64,000 nt of DNA from assembly GCA_963728165.1 (NCBI GenBank), contig CAVSIY010000001.1, positions 62,001 to 126,000 on the forward strand, in the 5' to 3' direction. Source of the stretch: Hyphomicrobium_A sp963728165. Its GTDB lineage: Bacteria; Pseudomonadota; Alphaproteobacteria; Rhizobiales; Hyphomicrobiaceae. The notes under the pieces were generated by a model that saw only the letters and a list, made by a program, of their open reading frames with translations, was not told where the DNA came from and searched no databases. Position 1 is the first letter of the stretch. Each line of letters begins with the position of its first letter. Of the stretch, positions 56,533 to 64,000 are shown piece after piece. Both the position numbers and the translations under genes were made by a program.

Positions 56533-57270
56533 ATGGTCAACGTACCTCATCACGAAGCAACGCCCGCCGTTCGCGACGAGAAGGCGGTGGAGATATTCCG
56601 CCACCAGTGGGAGCTCTATCGCAAGTTCCTCGAATTCGACTACCTGTCGAACGCCGGCGCCTACATCGAGCTGCATCGCTTTCTGACGGCCGACATCGCC
56701 CGCCCCTTCGACTTCCTCGACCTCGCCTGCGGCGATGCAAGCGGCATCGTCGCGGCGCTCACGGGCACCAAGATCGCGCACTATCGCGGCATCGATCTCG
56801 CCCAGCCGGCGCTCGATCTGGCAAAGGACAATCTGAAGCCGCTCGCCTGCGCCGTCGACCTCGAGCCGGCCGACTTCACCGAAGCGATGCGCCAGCGCAC
56901 GCGTCCGGCCGACATCGTCTGGATCAGCCTGTCACTGCACCATCTTGAGACGCCGGACAAGCGCACGCTGATGCGCGAGATCCGCGCTGGCATGCGCGCG
57001 GACGGCGCCTTCCTGATCTACGAGCCGACGCGCGATGACGGGGAGGGCCGCCCGGCCTATCTCGACCGCTTCGAAGAGACGGGGCGCCAGGACTGGACCG
57101 CCTTGAGTGCAGACGAGTTCAAGGACGCGATGCACCACGTGCGCACCTGCGACTTGCCCGAGACGGAGCACGATTGGGTGGCGCTGGGGCGCGAGGCCGG
57201 GTTCTCCAGGATCTCCGAGCTTTACCGCTCTCCCGACGATCTCTTCCGCCTGTTCAGTTATCGCCCCTAG
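56533..57270 (+). CDS. Class I SAM-dependent methyltransferase
   Basis: 245 residues. FDFLDLACGDASGIVAAL (motif I), YRGIDLAQPALDLAKDNL (motif II acid) and ADIVWISLSLHHLETPDKRTLM show a Rossmann methyltransferase. The last part, ALGREAGFSRISELYRSPDDLFRLF, is the usual end. Substrate unknown. It is likely cotranscribed with the antiporter gene. The frame is long in this strand upstream but the ATG at 56533 begins the conserved region. Confidence 0.85.
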   Translation: MVNVPHHEATPAVRDEKAVEIFRHQWELYRKFLEFDYLSNAGAYIELHRFLTADIARPFDFLDLACGDASGIVAALTGTKIAHYRGIDLAQPALDLAKDNLKPLACAVDLEPADFTEAMRQRTRPADIVWISLSLHHLETPDKRTLMREIRAGMRADGAFLIYEPTRDDGEGRPAYLDRFEETGRQDWTALSADEFKDAMHHVRTCDLPETEHDWVALGREAGFSRISELYRSPDDLFRLFSYRP

Positions 57271-57478
57271 TGGTCCCTACGAGGGTGCCTTGCTTTTGCC
57301 GCCGAGGGGGGGCATATACGCTTCGCCGGTGCGATCCGAGGTGGACCGCGCCCTCAATTTTTGGATTAGACAGCGCGCCACCGGCCGTTTGCCCCTACCC
57401 AAAATGACTTGAGAACCCGGATGGTGGCGTGCCCTCCGGTGATTGGCTTCAAGATCACGCCGTTTGGAAATAGACTCT

Positions 57479-57694
57479 ATGGAACGTATCACTGGCACTG
57501 TGAAATTCTTCAACTTCTCCAAAGGCTTTGGCTTCGTGCAGCCGGAGGATGGCTCCAAGGACGTGTTCATTCACGCGAGCGCACTGGAGCGGGCAGGAAT
57601 TCATGGTCTCAACGAGGGCGACAAGATCACCTTCGTGCTCGAGGACGATCGCAAGGGCCGCGGCAAGCAGGCCGCCCAGGTCGAACTCGCCTAA
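57479..57694 (+). CDS. Cold-shock-domain protein (CspA family)
   Basis: 71 residues: ERITGTVKFFNFSKGFGFVQ with both RNP motifs (KGFGFV and DVFIHASAL). It is a single-domain OB-fold RNA chaperone. A 208-bp gap upstream leaves room for a long structured leader, as in cold-inducible csp genes. A good intrinsic terminator follows at 57721. Whether it is cold inducible cannot be told. Confidence 0.94.
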   Translation: MERITGTVKFFNFSKGFGFVQPEDGSKDVFIHASALERAGIHGLNEGDKITFVLEDDRKGRGKQAAQVELA

Positions 57695-57720
57695 CCCCCG
57701 ATTCGAGTTTTGGCTCGACG

Positions 57721-57755
57721 ATGCCGCCGGTTCATCCCGGCGGCATTTGCATTTT
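57721..57755. terminator. Rho-independent terminator after the cold-shock gene
   Basis: ATGCCGCCGG (57721-57730) and CCGGCGGCAT (57737-57746) pair perfectly with a 6-base loop, followed by TTGCATTTT. Because the next gene (57760, minus strand) ends here, it may serve both directions. Confidence 0.8.
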
Positions 57756-57759
57756 GGAG

Positions 57760-58557
57760 CTAGGGACGGCGCGCAATGATGGCGACGCTCTCCACGATCT
57801 CGGGAAACACGCCGCTAGGCTCCAGCGCCAGCATGCGCTCGCGGACGGCGGCTTCGTAGGCTGCGCGCCCCTCGTCCCCCAGCCTCGATGGCGAGTTGGC
57901 CGAAAAGGAGAAGGCCCGCGCCACGATCTCATCGAGGCTGACGGCGTGCTCATCGAACACCGAGATGCGCGCGACATCACGAAACGGGCTGCGCATCAGC
58001 ACGCTCACGTGCTCCTCCCAGGCCTGGCTCTTGCGCCAGTGATAGAACGCGTCGAAGCGGCCGTGCGCCTTGCGCAGTTCCTCGAACGCGGCGTGCCATG
58101 TGCTGGTCCCCACGGCATGCAGCTCGGTGTTGACGAGGGCGACGGCGCCACCCGGGCGCACCAGCGCGTCGAGGCGCTTTAACGTCGCCTCGCGGTCCAT
58201 CCAATGGAAGGCGCGGGCGATGGTGACGAGGTCGATGGGGGCGAGATCGTCGCCGAGATCGAAGGAGGAGCCGACGCGCCACGCGATCGCGAGCCCGGCC
58301 GCCTCCGCCGCCTCCCGGCCCGCCGCGACCATGGCGGCGTCGGGGTCGATGCCGATCGTGGTCCCGGCAAAGCGCGCGAGCGCCAGCGTCAGCGAGCCCG
58401 GTCCGCAGCCCAGGTCGAGCACGCGCGCGGCTGCGGCGAGCCCGGTCTCGCGCGCCAGACGCTCAATTAAGCGCTCGGAATAGACCGGTCGCCCGGCCAT
58501 GTAGTGGGGGATGGCGGAGGTGAAGCGATTGGGGTCGTAAGGGGCGATGCGGGTCAT
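57760..58557 (-). CDS. Class I SAM-dependent methyltransferase (UbiE/Tam type)
   Basis: 265 residues. YDPNRFTSAIPHYMAGRPVYSERLIERLA at the start, VLDLGCGPGSLTLALARFA (motif I) and IGIDPDAAMVAAGREAAEA (motif II). LVTIARAFHWMDREATLKRLD is motif III-like. The type resembles Tam/UbiE-like small-molecule methyltransferases. Function unknown. Monocistronic and convergent with the cold-shock gene. Confidence 0.85.
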   Translation of the reverse strand: MTRIAPYDPNRFTSAIPHYMAGRPVYSERLIERLARETGLAAAARVLDLGCGPGSLTLALARFAGTTIGIDPDAAMVAAGREAAEAAGLAIAWRVGSSFDLGDDLAPIDLVTIARAFHWMDREATLKRLDALVRPGGAVALVNTELHAVGTSTWHAAFEELRKAHGRFDAFYHWRKSQAWEEHVSVLMRSPFRDVARISVFDEHAVSLDEIVARAFSFSANSPSRLGDEGRAAYEAAVRERMLALEPSGVFPEIVESVAIIARRP

Positions 58558-58689
58558 CGGCCTGATCGGGGCAGTGATCGGGGCAGCGCGGTTCGCGACG
58601 ACTATACCAGTCGCTCCCTAGGGCGTCAGACCAGCGCGCGCCGAGCTCGGTCCCGCGCTCCCGAGCGTGGCGCAGCGGGCCGAAAGGGA

Positions 58690-58857
58690 TCAGCCTTTGG
58701 CAGCGGCCTTGGTGGCCCGGGCGATGCCGGCCTGCTTCTTGAGCCGCTTGCGCACGCCGGCCGTGTTGCCCTGAACGCGCGTCACTTTGGCCCGCGGGAT
58801 GGCGCGGCGGGCCTTTTTCTTCTGCGTCTCGACGTTGCGGAGGCTGCGTTTGGACAT
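58690..58857 (-). CDS. Small very basic protein, unknown function
   Basis: 55 residues: MSKRSLRNVETQKKKARRAI followed by RVQGNTAGVRKRLKKQAGIA and an Ala/Lys tail. Strongly basic with no hydrophobic part, suggesting RNA or DNA binding, but I know of no named family. The start follows GGTAAACACC with no obvious ribosome site. Single gene. Confidence 0.6.
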   Translation of the reverse strand: MSKRSLRNVETQKKKARRAIPRAKVTRVQGNTAGVRKRLKKQAGIARATKAAAKG

Positions 58858-58972
58858 GGTGTTTACCATAGATTGGGGGTCAAAGCGGCGGGATGAGCGC
58901 TTGCGGCGCGGTCCGGCCTCCTCTAGGTGATCCGCGTGCGCAACGCAAGCGCCACGGGATGCGCTAGAGCCT

Positions 58973-58990
58973 GTGACATAAATCCGTAAC
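58973..58990 (+). promoter_or_regulatory. Candidate Pho box upstream of btaA
   Basis: GTGACATAAATCCGTAAC has two 7-bp halves (GTGACAT and CCGTAAC) separated by 4 bp, matching CTGTCAT-N4-CTGTCAC at nine to ten of fourteen positions. It lies 70 bp upstream of btaA. In Sinorhizobium, btaAB is induced by phosphate starvation through PhoB, so the site is plausible but weaker than the one at 29665. Confidence 0.4.
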
Positions 58991-59059
58991 AAGAGTCGAT
59001 TAGCCGAGCCCGTTATCCCGACGGGAGGCCGACGCGCAACAACTGAGAACGGGGGAGGA

Positions 59060-60322
59060 ATGCCCGCAACCCAGGATGCCATCGCCGCCGAGGAGGGCTC
59101 TCTCCGACGCGCGCGCAACAAACGCTTGCGCCAAGCGGTGCATCGCCACAAGCCCGTCACCCGGCAGGGCATTCAAGAGCGGCTCTTCACGCTCGCCTTC
59201 AGCGGGCTCGTCTATTCGCAGATCTGGGAGGATCCCGTCGTCGACCTGGAGGCCTTGGGCCTCAAGGAGGGCGAGCGGCTCATCGCCATCGCGTCGGGCG
59301 GCTGCAATGTGCTGAGCTACCTCGCCGCGGCGCCGGTACGCATCACCGCGATCGACCTCAATCCGGCCCACGTCGCGCTGAACAAGCTGAAGGTCGCGGC
59401 GCTCTCGCACCTGCCCGACTATCCCGCCTTCTGCCGCTTCTTCGCCGAAGCCGACGGGCGCCCCAACATCGACGCCTATTTCACCTACCTGCGCCCGCAC
59501 CTCGACGCGGCGACGCAGAAATACTGGGAGTCGCGCGATCGCCTGGGGCGGCGGCGCATCGGCTATTTCTGCTCCAACGTCTATCGCCACGGACTGCTCG
59601 GCGGCTTCATCGGCGCCGGCCACCTGCTGGCGCGCATGCACGGGGCCAACCCGCGCCGCCTGCTCGCAGCCAAAGGCCGCATCGAGCAGCGCCGCATCTT
59701 CGAGCGCGAGCTGGCGCCGCTGTTTAAGAAGCGGCATATCCGCTGGCTGCTCGACCGGCCGTCGGCGCTGTTCGGTCTCGGCATCCCGCCCTCGCAGTTC
59801 GCGGCGCTGAAGGGGGGCGAGGCCAGCATGGCGGACGTGCTGCACGCGCGTCTGGAACGGCTCGCCTGCGACTTCGATCTTTCCGACAACTACTTTGCCT
59901 GGCAGGCCTTTGGACGGCGCTACGCCAGCGGCGGCAGCGGGCCGTTGCCGCCTTACCTGCAGCGCGAGAATTTCGACACTTTGCGCGCGCGCGCCGACGA
60001 CGTCGCCGTGGTGCACGCCTCGCTCACCGAGCATCTCAGCGCCCAGCCCGCGGCATCGCTCGATGCCTATGTGCTGCTCGATGCGCAGGACTGGATGACG
60101 GATCAGCAGCTCAACGCGTTGTGGAGCGAGATCGTGCGCACGGCGCGGCCAGGTGCCCGCGTGATCTTCCGCACGGCAGGAGAGGAGACGATCCTGCCGG
60201 GGCGCGTAGCGGACGCGATCCTGGCGCGCTTCAGCTACGACCGCGAGACGTGCCGGCAATGGACCGCCAAGGACCGCTCCTCGATCTACGGCGGGTTCCA
60301 CCGCTACGTGCTGAACGCTTGA
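59060..60322 (+). CDS. btaA: BtaA, DGTS synthase first enzyme (DUF3419)
   Basis: 420 residues. SQIWEDPVVDLEALGL, RLIAIASGGCNVLSYLA, ITAIDLNPAHVALNKLK and CSNVYRHGLLGGFIGAGH are the DUF3419/BtaA motifs. BtaA transfers the 3-amino-3-carboxypropyl group of SAM to diacylglycerol, forming diacylglyceryl homoserine, the precursor of the betaine lipid DGTS. The betaine lipid replaces phospholipids when phosphate is scarce. btaB follows after 13 bp, and a Pho-box-like sequence precedes the gene. Confidence 0.95.
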   Translation: MPATQDAIAAEEGSLRRARNKRLRQAVHRHKPVTRQGIQERLFTLAFSGLVYSQIWEDPVVDLEALGLKEGERLIAIASGGCNVLSYLAAAPVRITAIDLNPAHVALNKLKVAALSHLPDYPAFCRFFAEADGRPNIDAYFTYLRPHLDAATQKYWESRDRLGRRRIGYFCSNVYRHGLLGGFIGAGHLLARMHGANPRRLLAAKGRIEQRRIFERELAPLFKKRHIRWLLDRPSALFGLGIPPSQFAALKGGEASMADVLHARLERLACDFDLSDNYFAWQAFGRRYASGGSGPLPPYLQRENFDTLRARADDVAVVHASLTEHLSAQPAASLDAYVLLDAQDWMTDQQLNALWSEIVRTARPGARVIFRTAGEETILPGRVADAILARFSYDRETCRQWTAKDRSSIYGGFHRYVLNA

Positions 60323-60335
60323 GAGGATAAGCGCC

Positions 60336-60992
60336 TTGGCTCATCCCGGCGCCTCCGCCGCGGAGCACATGGATGCCATCTACCGCTATCAGCGGTTCAT
60401 CTATGATGCCTCGCGCAAGTACTATCTTCTGGGACGCGATCGCCTGATCGAGGAGTTGGCGCCGCCGCCCGGCGGCACCGTGCTCGAGGTCGCCTGCGGG
60501 ACCGGGCGCAATCTGATCAAGGCGGCGCGCCGCTACCCGCAAGCGCGCCTCTACGGCTTCGACATCTCGCACGCGATGCTCGACACCGCCCAGGGCGCCA
60601 TCGTGCGCCACGGCCTTGCCGACCGCGTCATCGTCGCCGCGGGCGACGCCACGCAGTTCACCGGCGCGCGTCTGTTCGGCGTGCCGGCCTTCGACCGCGT
60701 GTTCGTCTCCTATTCGCTGTCGATGATCCCGCCGTGGCGCGCTGGCCTGCGTCAGGCTTATGGGGCTGTTGCTCCGGGAGGGCGGCTGCACATCGTCGAC
60801 TTCGGCGAGCAGTCGGGATTGCCGCGCTGGTTCCGGACGGCCTTGCGCGCTTGGCTTGCCAAGTTCTCGGTGGAGCCGCGCGCCGAGCTCGAGGCCGAGC
60901 TTGAGAGGCTTGCCGCCGAAACCGGCGCGCGCCTCGAGTTTCAGCGGCCCTTCCGCGACTACGCGCAGCGCTCGGTGCTCGTGAAGCCGTAG
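60336..60992 (+). CDS. btaB: BtaB, DGTS N-methyltransferase
   Basis: 218 residues from a TTG start with GAGAGGA upstream; the ATG at 60369 (MDAIYRYQRFIYDASRKYYL) is the start seen in some homologues. GTVLEVACGTGRNLIKAARR is motif I, YGFDISHAMLDTAQ motif II and VFVSYSLSMIPPWRAG the next. The R-Y-Q-x-F-I-Y-D-A-S-R-K-Y-Y-L start is diagnostic of BtaB. It methylates the amino group of diacylglyceryl homoserine three times to yield DGTS. Follows btaA in the same operon. Confidence 0.93.
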   Translation: MAHPGASAAEHMDAIYRYQRFIYDASRKYYLLGRDRLIEELAPPPGGTVLEVACGTGRNLIKAARRYPQARLYGFDISHAMLDTAQGAIVRHGLADRVIVAAGDATQFTGARLFGVPAFDRVFVSYSLSMIPPWRAGLRQAYGAVAPGGRLHIVDFGEQSGLPRWFRTALRAWLAKFSVEPRAELEAELERLAAETGARLEFQRPFRDYAQRSVLVKP

Positions 60993-61014
60993 CTCAGCCG
61001 TAGCTAGGCGATCC

Positions 61015-62031
61015 TCACCATCCGAAGAGTGAAATGACGAAGCGTGGTGCCAGCAGGACGCCGGCCCAAAGGGCGGCGGCAAGCGCACTCGCCGCAACGA
61101 AGCGGAAAGACGACATCGACTGGGTGCCGGCCGCCATCGGAATAAAGGCTCGCGCGATGCCGCGCGCCTTGCTGGTGACGACGCTCGATGCTCCCGCCGC
61201 CTCGACCGTTGCCGCTGCGCGGGCCATGGTCGCCTGCTCGCCATTCAGGAACCAGGTATCTACCAGCCGCTCGCGGTGGCTCTTGCCGACGTAGAAGAAG
61301 AGAAGATCGCCGAGGAAAGCGCCGGCCGCGCCCGCGAGCCACAAGGCCAGAAAATCGTTGCCGGCATAAAGACCGAGCCCGCCGATGAGGACAAATAGGA
61401 CCAGCGCCGGCCAGAACACGAGGGTGGAGGGGATGGCGTTGGCGAAGGCGAGCGCCAGCAAGGCGAAGGCTAACAGCATCTCGTGCTCGCGCATGTAGGT
61501 GAAGACCAGGGCGTTGAACGCGACCAGCAGGAAGGCCGGCGCGATGACGCCGAGCGCCCACGTGAACGCGCTCGCGACATTGGCGATCTGAAAGGGGAGC
61601 TGGGGCATGTTGAACATGCCGGCGACGACCGGGATCACGGCGCGCACCGGACCGAAGAAGTGGCCGAGGAAGACGCCGAAAGCGCCGTGCCGTTCGAAGA
61701 AGCGTTGGCCGGAAGGAATGAGATCGGGGCGGCGGCTGAACGGCCAGATCTTGTGGACGCTGTCCTTGAAGTAGAGGCCGATCCAATAGGAGACGGCATA
61801 GCCGAGCGAGCCGCCGAGGCCGGCTCCCAATATGGAGGGCGCCAGCACCTCGGTGCCGACGCCGCTGGCGGCGAGAAGCGCTGCGATGCCGACGAGGATC
61901 GCCGTGCCGGGCCACACCAGCGACAGGAAGCAGAACGATTCTGCGAAAGCGACGACGAACGCCACCGGTGCGGCCCATTCCTCGTTGGCACGCACGAACG
62001 CAACCACGGCCTCGACGTAGTCCTGCAGCAT
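61015..62031 (-). CDS. DedA-family membrane protein, two-module
   Basis: 338 residues from the ATG at 62031; longer frame starts (62094) are less likely. The first half is a typical DedA domain: FAESFCFLSLVWPGTAILVG, LGYAVSYWIGLYFKD, FFERHGAFGVFLGHFFGPVRAVIPVVAGMFNM. The second half again shows a membrane helix with GAFLGDLLFFYVGK and TSKARGIARAFIPMAAGTQSM like a degenerate second DedA unit. DedA proteins are now thought to include lipid carrier flippases. Normal length is about 200, so this is a tandem or fused form. Confidence 0.85.
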   Translation of the reverse strand: MLQDYVEAVVAFVRANEEWAAPVAFVVAFAESFCFLSLVWPGTAILVGIAALLAASGVGTEVLAPSILGAGLGGSLGYAVSYWIGLYFKDSVHKIWPFSRRPDLIPSGQRFFERHGAFGVFLGHFFGPVRAVIPVVAGMFNMPQLPFQIANVASAFTWALGVIAPAFLLVAFNALVFTYMREHEMLLAFALLALAFANAIPSTLVFWPALVLFVLIGGLGLYAGNDFLALWLAGAAGAFLGDLLFFYVGKSHRERLVDTWFLNGEQATMARAAATVEAAGASSVVTSKARGIARAFIPMAAGTQSMSSFRFVAASALAAALWAGVLLAPRFVISLFGW

Positions 62032-62179
62032 GGCTATCGGAGGTCCATTCTGGCGCGCAAAAGGTGAGGGCCCGGCGCCGACAATTGGCCCCACACGGCG
62101 GGAGATTGCAAACGCTTAGGCCGCGCCGCCGTTCCCAGAGCTTCGAAACGCGGCGGCGGCACGAGCCGACGACACCAGA

Positions 62180-62617
62180 CTACGACTTGTTGCACCGTCG
62201 TTTCATCTCCACGGCCAGCTCGCGCGAGACCTCGCTGGCAAGGATCACGCCGCGCGACACCTGTGCCGGCGTCAGGCCGGCGCCTGCCGGCCCGCGCAAG
62301 ACGCGGGGCGCCCTGTCGGCCTCGTTGCGCCCATAAGCGAGCTCCTCGCAGGAGAGCTCCTTCTTCTTGCTCTTCAAGGCGAAGAGGCGCACCCCCGACG
62401 CATAGGCCGCGGGCGGCGCCGGCGCCTTGATCCAACCGCGATCATTGGCGTCGATGAGGTAGCGCAGCGTCCGCTGGCGGCGCTCGATGCAATCGGCCGA
62501 ATCGTCGACGCAGGTCAGGCCGGCGCTGGAGGAGATGCCCACATCAGGTCCGCCACAGCCCGCGAGCGCAGCCATGAGCAAGAGCGGCGGCAGGCCCTGG
62601 CATCGGTCGAAAAACAT
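62180..62617 (-). CDS. Putative lipoprotein, unknown function
   Basis: 145 residues from the ATG at 62617. The signal LPPLLLMAALAGCGG has a lipobox (LAGC), so the mature protein starts at Cys. The mature part includes a CVDDSADCIERRQRTLRYL pattern and ends SRELAVEMKRRCNKS. Conserved cysteines suggest a disulfide. Family not recognised. It is divergent from the quinone oxidoreductase gene. Confidence 0.75.
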   Translation of the reverse strand: MFFDRCQGLPPLLLMAALAGCGGPDVGISSSAGLTCVDDSADCIERRQRTLRYLIDANDRGWIKAPAPPAAYASGVRLFALKSKKKELSCEELAYGRNEADRAPRVLRGPAGAGLTPAQVSRGVILASEVSRELAVEMKRRCNKS

Positions 62618-62723
62618 CGTCGCTCCCTTGTCGGTGCGCGGTGAGAGCCCGTAGAAGGCCAGCAAGGCGTCGTCAAGGCGAAACGAATGGGGCAACGCAA
62701 GGGGCTTGAGGAAAGGAACGACC

Positions 62724-63698
62724 ATGGCACACGCAATCCGCATCCATGCCACCGGCGGGCCCGAGGTGTTGACCTGGGACGAGATCACCGTCGGCGATCC
62801 GGGGCCCGGCGAGGTGCGCCTGCGCCAGGGCGCCATCGGGCTCAACTACATCGACACCTACCACCGCAGCGGCCTCTACAAGCTGGCGAGCCTGCCGGCC
62901 GTGATCGGCATGGAGGGCGCCGGAACCGTGGAGGCGGTCGGCCCCGGCGTGAGCGATCTCAAGATCGGCGACCGGGTGGCCTATGCCGGCGTGCTGGGCG
63001 GCTATGCCGAGGTGCGGCTCATTGCGGCCGACCGCCTCGTCAAGCTGCCCGACGCCATCGACGATGTGAGCGCTGCCGCCATGATGCTGCAGGGGATGAC
63101 GGTGCGCTACCTGTTGCGCGAGACCTACCGCTGCACGCCGGAGACGGTCCTCCTCTTTCATGCGGCGGCGGGCGGCGTCGGGCTCATCGCCTGCCAGTGG
63201 GCGAAGGCGATCGGCGCCACCATCATCGGCACGGTCGGCAGCGATGAGAAGGCGCAGCTGGCGCTAGCGAACGGCTGCACGCATGTCATCAACTATCGCA
63301 CCGAGGATTACGTCGCGCGCGTCAAGGAGATCACGGGCGGGCAGGGCTGCGACGTCGTCTACGATGGTGTCGGCAAGGACACCTTTCCCTCCTCGCTCGA
63401 CTGCCTCAAACCGAAGGGCCTGTGGGTCAGCTTCGGCAATGCCTCCGGGCCGGTGCCGCCCTTCGACATCGCGATCCTGTCCGCCAAGGGGTCGCTGTTT
63501 GCGACGCGTCCCACGTTGATGACCTATACCGCGCGCCGCGAGGACCTCATCGCCAATGCGGCCGAGCTGTTCGACATGGTCGCCAAGGGGGCCGTGAGGA
63601 TCGCCGCGAGCCGCACCTATCCCCTGCGCGAGGCCGCCGCCGCGCATCGCGATCTGGAGGCGCGCAAGACGACGGGCTCGATCGTGCTCGTGCCTTGA
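62724..63698 (+). CDS. NADPH:quinone oxidoreductase (zinc-free MDR family)
   Basis: 324 residues from the ATG at 62724. HATGGPEVLTWDEI, QGAIGLNYIDTYHRSGLY, VIGMEGAGTVEAVGPGV, FHAAAGGVGLIACQWAK (NADPH site) and VYDGVGKDTFPSSLDCL are typical of the QorA-type quinone reductase. It reduces quinones or alkenals with NADPH by hydride transfer. No zinc-binding residues. A single gene. Confidence 0.93.
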   Translation: MAHAIRIHATGGPEVLTWDEITVGDPGPGEVRLRQGAIGLNYIDTYHRSGLYKLASLPAVIGMEGAGTVEAVGPGVSDLKIGDRVAYAGVLGGYAEVRLIAADRLVKLPDAIDDVSAAAMMLQGMTVRYLLRETYRCTPETVLLFHAAAGGVGLIACQWAKAIGATIIGTVGSDEKAQLALANGCTHVINYRTEDYVARVKEITGGQGCDVVYDGVGKDTFPSSLDCLKPKGLWVSFGNASGPVPPFDIAILSAKGSLFATRPTLMTYTARREDLIANAAELFDMVAKGAVRIAASRTYPLREAAAAHRDLEARKTTGSIVLVP

Positions 63699-63745
63699 AC
63701 GGGCCGGCCGGCGCATTTCGCTCTTATGGTTAGCCGGCGGTAACC

Positions 63746-63997
63746 ATGAGGGTGAAGATCGGCTTGCCGCATGCGCTGAAGCGGGTCGATTGCGCCAGTT
63801 TGATGCAATTGCACCGACCGATCTTCATCTCCGCACGGTCTGCGGCGCCCGAGCGGCTCGCCGCGGTTTACCATATGTCATCGGCTTCGCTGACATCCTG
63901 CACGTCACGTCGCCGCTCGATCAGGAGCGGGAGGAACGGGGCGGCAGAGGGCACCACTGTCGAGACGCCTCTCACGCAATTTGGGGTGCACGAGTAG
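63746..63997 (+). CDS. Doubtful short open frame at the right edge
   Basis: 83 codons beginning MRVKIGLPHALKRVDC, ending at 63997. The front has GGCGGTAACC upstream, but the composition (Ser/Arg-rich later part) does not look like a protein, and I see no family. It could be spurious, or part of an unrelated upstream region of a gene outside the window. Confidence 0.2.
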   Translation: MRVKIGLPHALKRVDCASLMQLHRPIFISARSAAPERLAAVYHMSSASLTSCTSRRRSIRSGRNGAAEGTTVETPLTQFGVHE

Positions 63998-64000
63998 CGA

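Noticed and set aside
1..64000. CRISPR arrays, rRNA and tRNA genes
   Set aside because: No regularly spaced repeats, no T-loop/acceptor pattern and no rRNA core sequence were seen.

Overview
The window is high-GC DNA from an alphaproteobacterium, most likely of the order Hyphomicrobiales (Rhizobiales). Pointers are adjacent divK and pleD, an EipB/DUF1849 envelope protein, DUF3572 and DUF983 genes, a pyrB-pyrC' pair whose dihydroorotase-like partner has lost its metal ligands, a bactofilin, Cox11, and the betaine-lipid genes btaA-btaB. I see no rRNA, tRNA or CRISPR array. Nearly all sequence is coding.

Layout. 1-10 kb: RidA fragment, eipB, DUF3572, divK-pleD, then a leftward topA-rnr-DUF983-rpmG group. 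10-19 kb: leftward dprA, plsY and pyrB-pyrC', with a hicAB toxin-antitoxin pair wedged at the pyrC' 3' end between two copies of that end; then an AidB-type acyl-CoA dehydrogenase, a PcfJ-like protein and ruvX. 19-24 kb: a membrane spermidine-synthase-like gene with a one-base frameshift, then gatC-gatA-chorismate mutase-membrane protein. 24-30 kb: a phosphate block with a PiT transporter facing a leftward DUF47/PhoU-like fusion, a PPDK-type dikinase lacking its PEP barrel, and a small membrane protein; a near-consensus Pho box lies upstream. 29.7-31.8 kb: a GNAT acetyltransferase gene split by an element with 16-bp terminal inverted repeats that carries an IS1182 remnant, a GbsR/MarR regulator and a membrane protein. 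31.8-38.3 kb: a membrane alpha/beta hydrolase, small proteins, an MFS exporter, bactofilin and gatB. 38.3-41.1 kb: a hydrolase and a cyclic-nucleotide-binding/thioredoxin-reductase-like fusion, followed by a second, degenerate copy of the gatB 3' end. 41.2-44 kb: a three-gene unit (two-TM protein with a TIR-like sensor/effector region, a kinase-fold protein, an NDP-kinase-like protein with an insert). 44-52 kb: cox11, a degenerate PCuAC protein, methyltransferase, cytochrome c, dodecin, a frameshifted CHASE2-adenylate cyclase facing a His-rich FecR protein, and cytochrome b561-yceI. 52-64 kb: a GGDEF-EAL protein, ChaA-like antiporter, methyltransferases, a cold-shock protein, btaA-btaB, a DedA protein, a lipoprotein and a quinone oxidoreductase.

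The most notable points are: (1) the Pho-box-linked PiT/DUF47/dikinase block, which with btaAB gives the window a phosphate-limitation theme; (2) two separate places where accessory genes sit between duplicated 3' ends of a housekeeping gene (pyrC' and gatB), suggesting insertion that restores the gene end; (3) the TIR-like/kinase/NDPK operon, which I cannot match to a named system; (4) two frameshifts caused by one extra G in the same GGGGCGCG context, so sequencing error must be excluded. All assignments come from reading the sequence and remembered family motifs; no database search was run.
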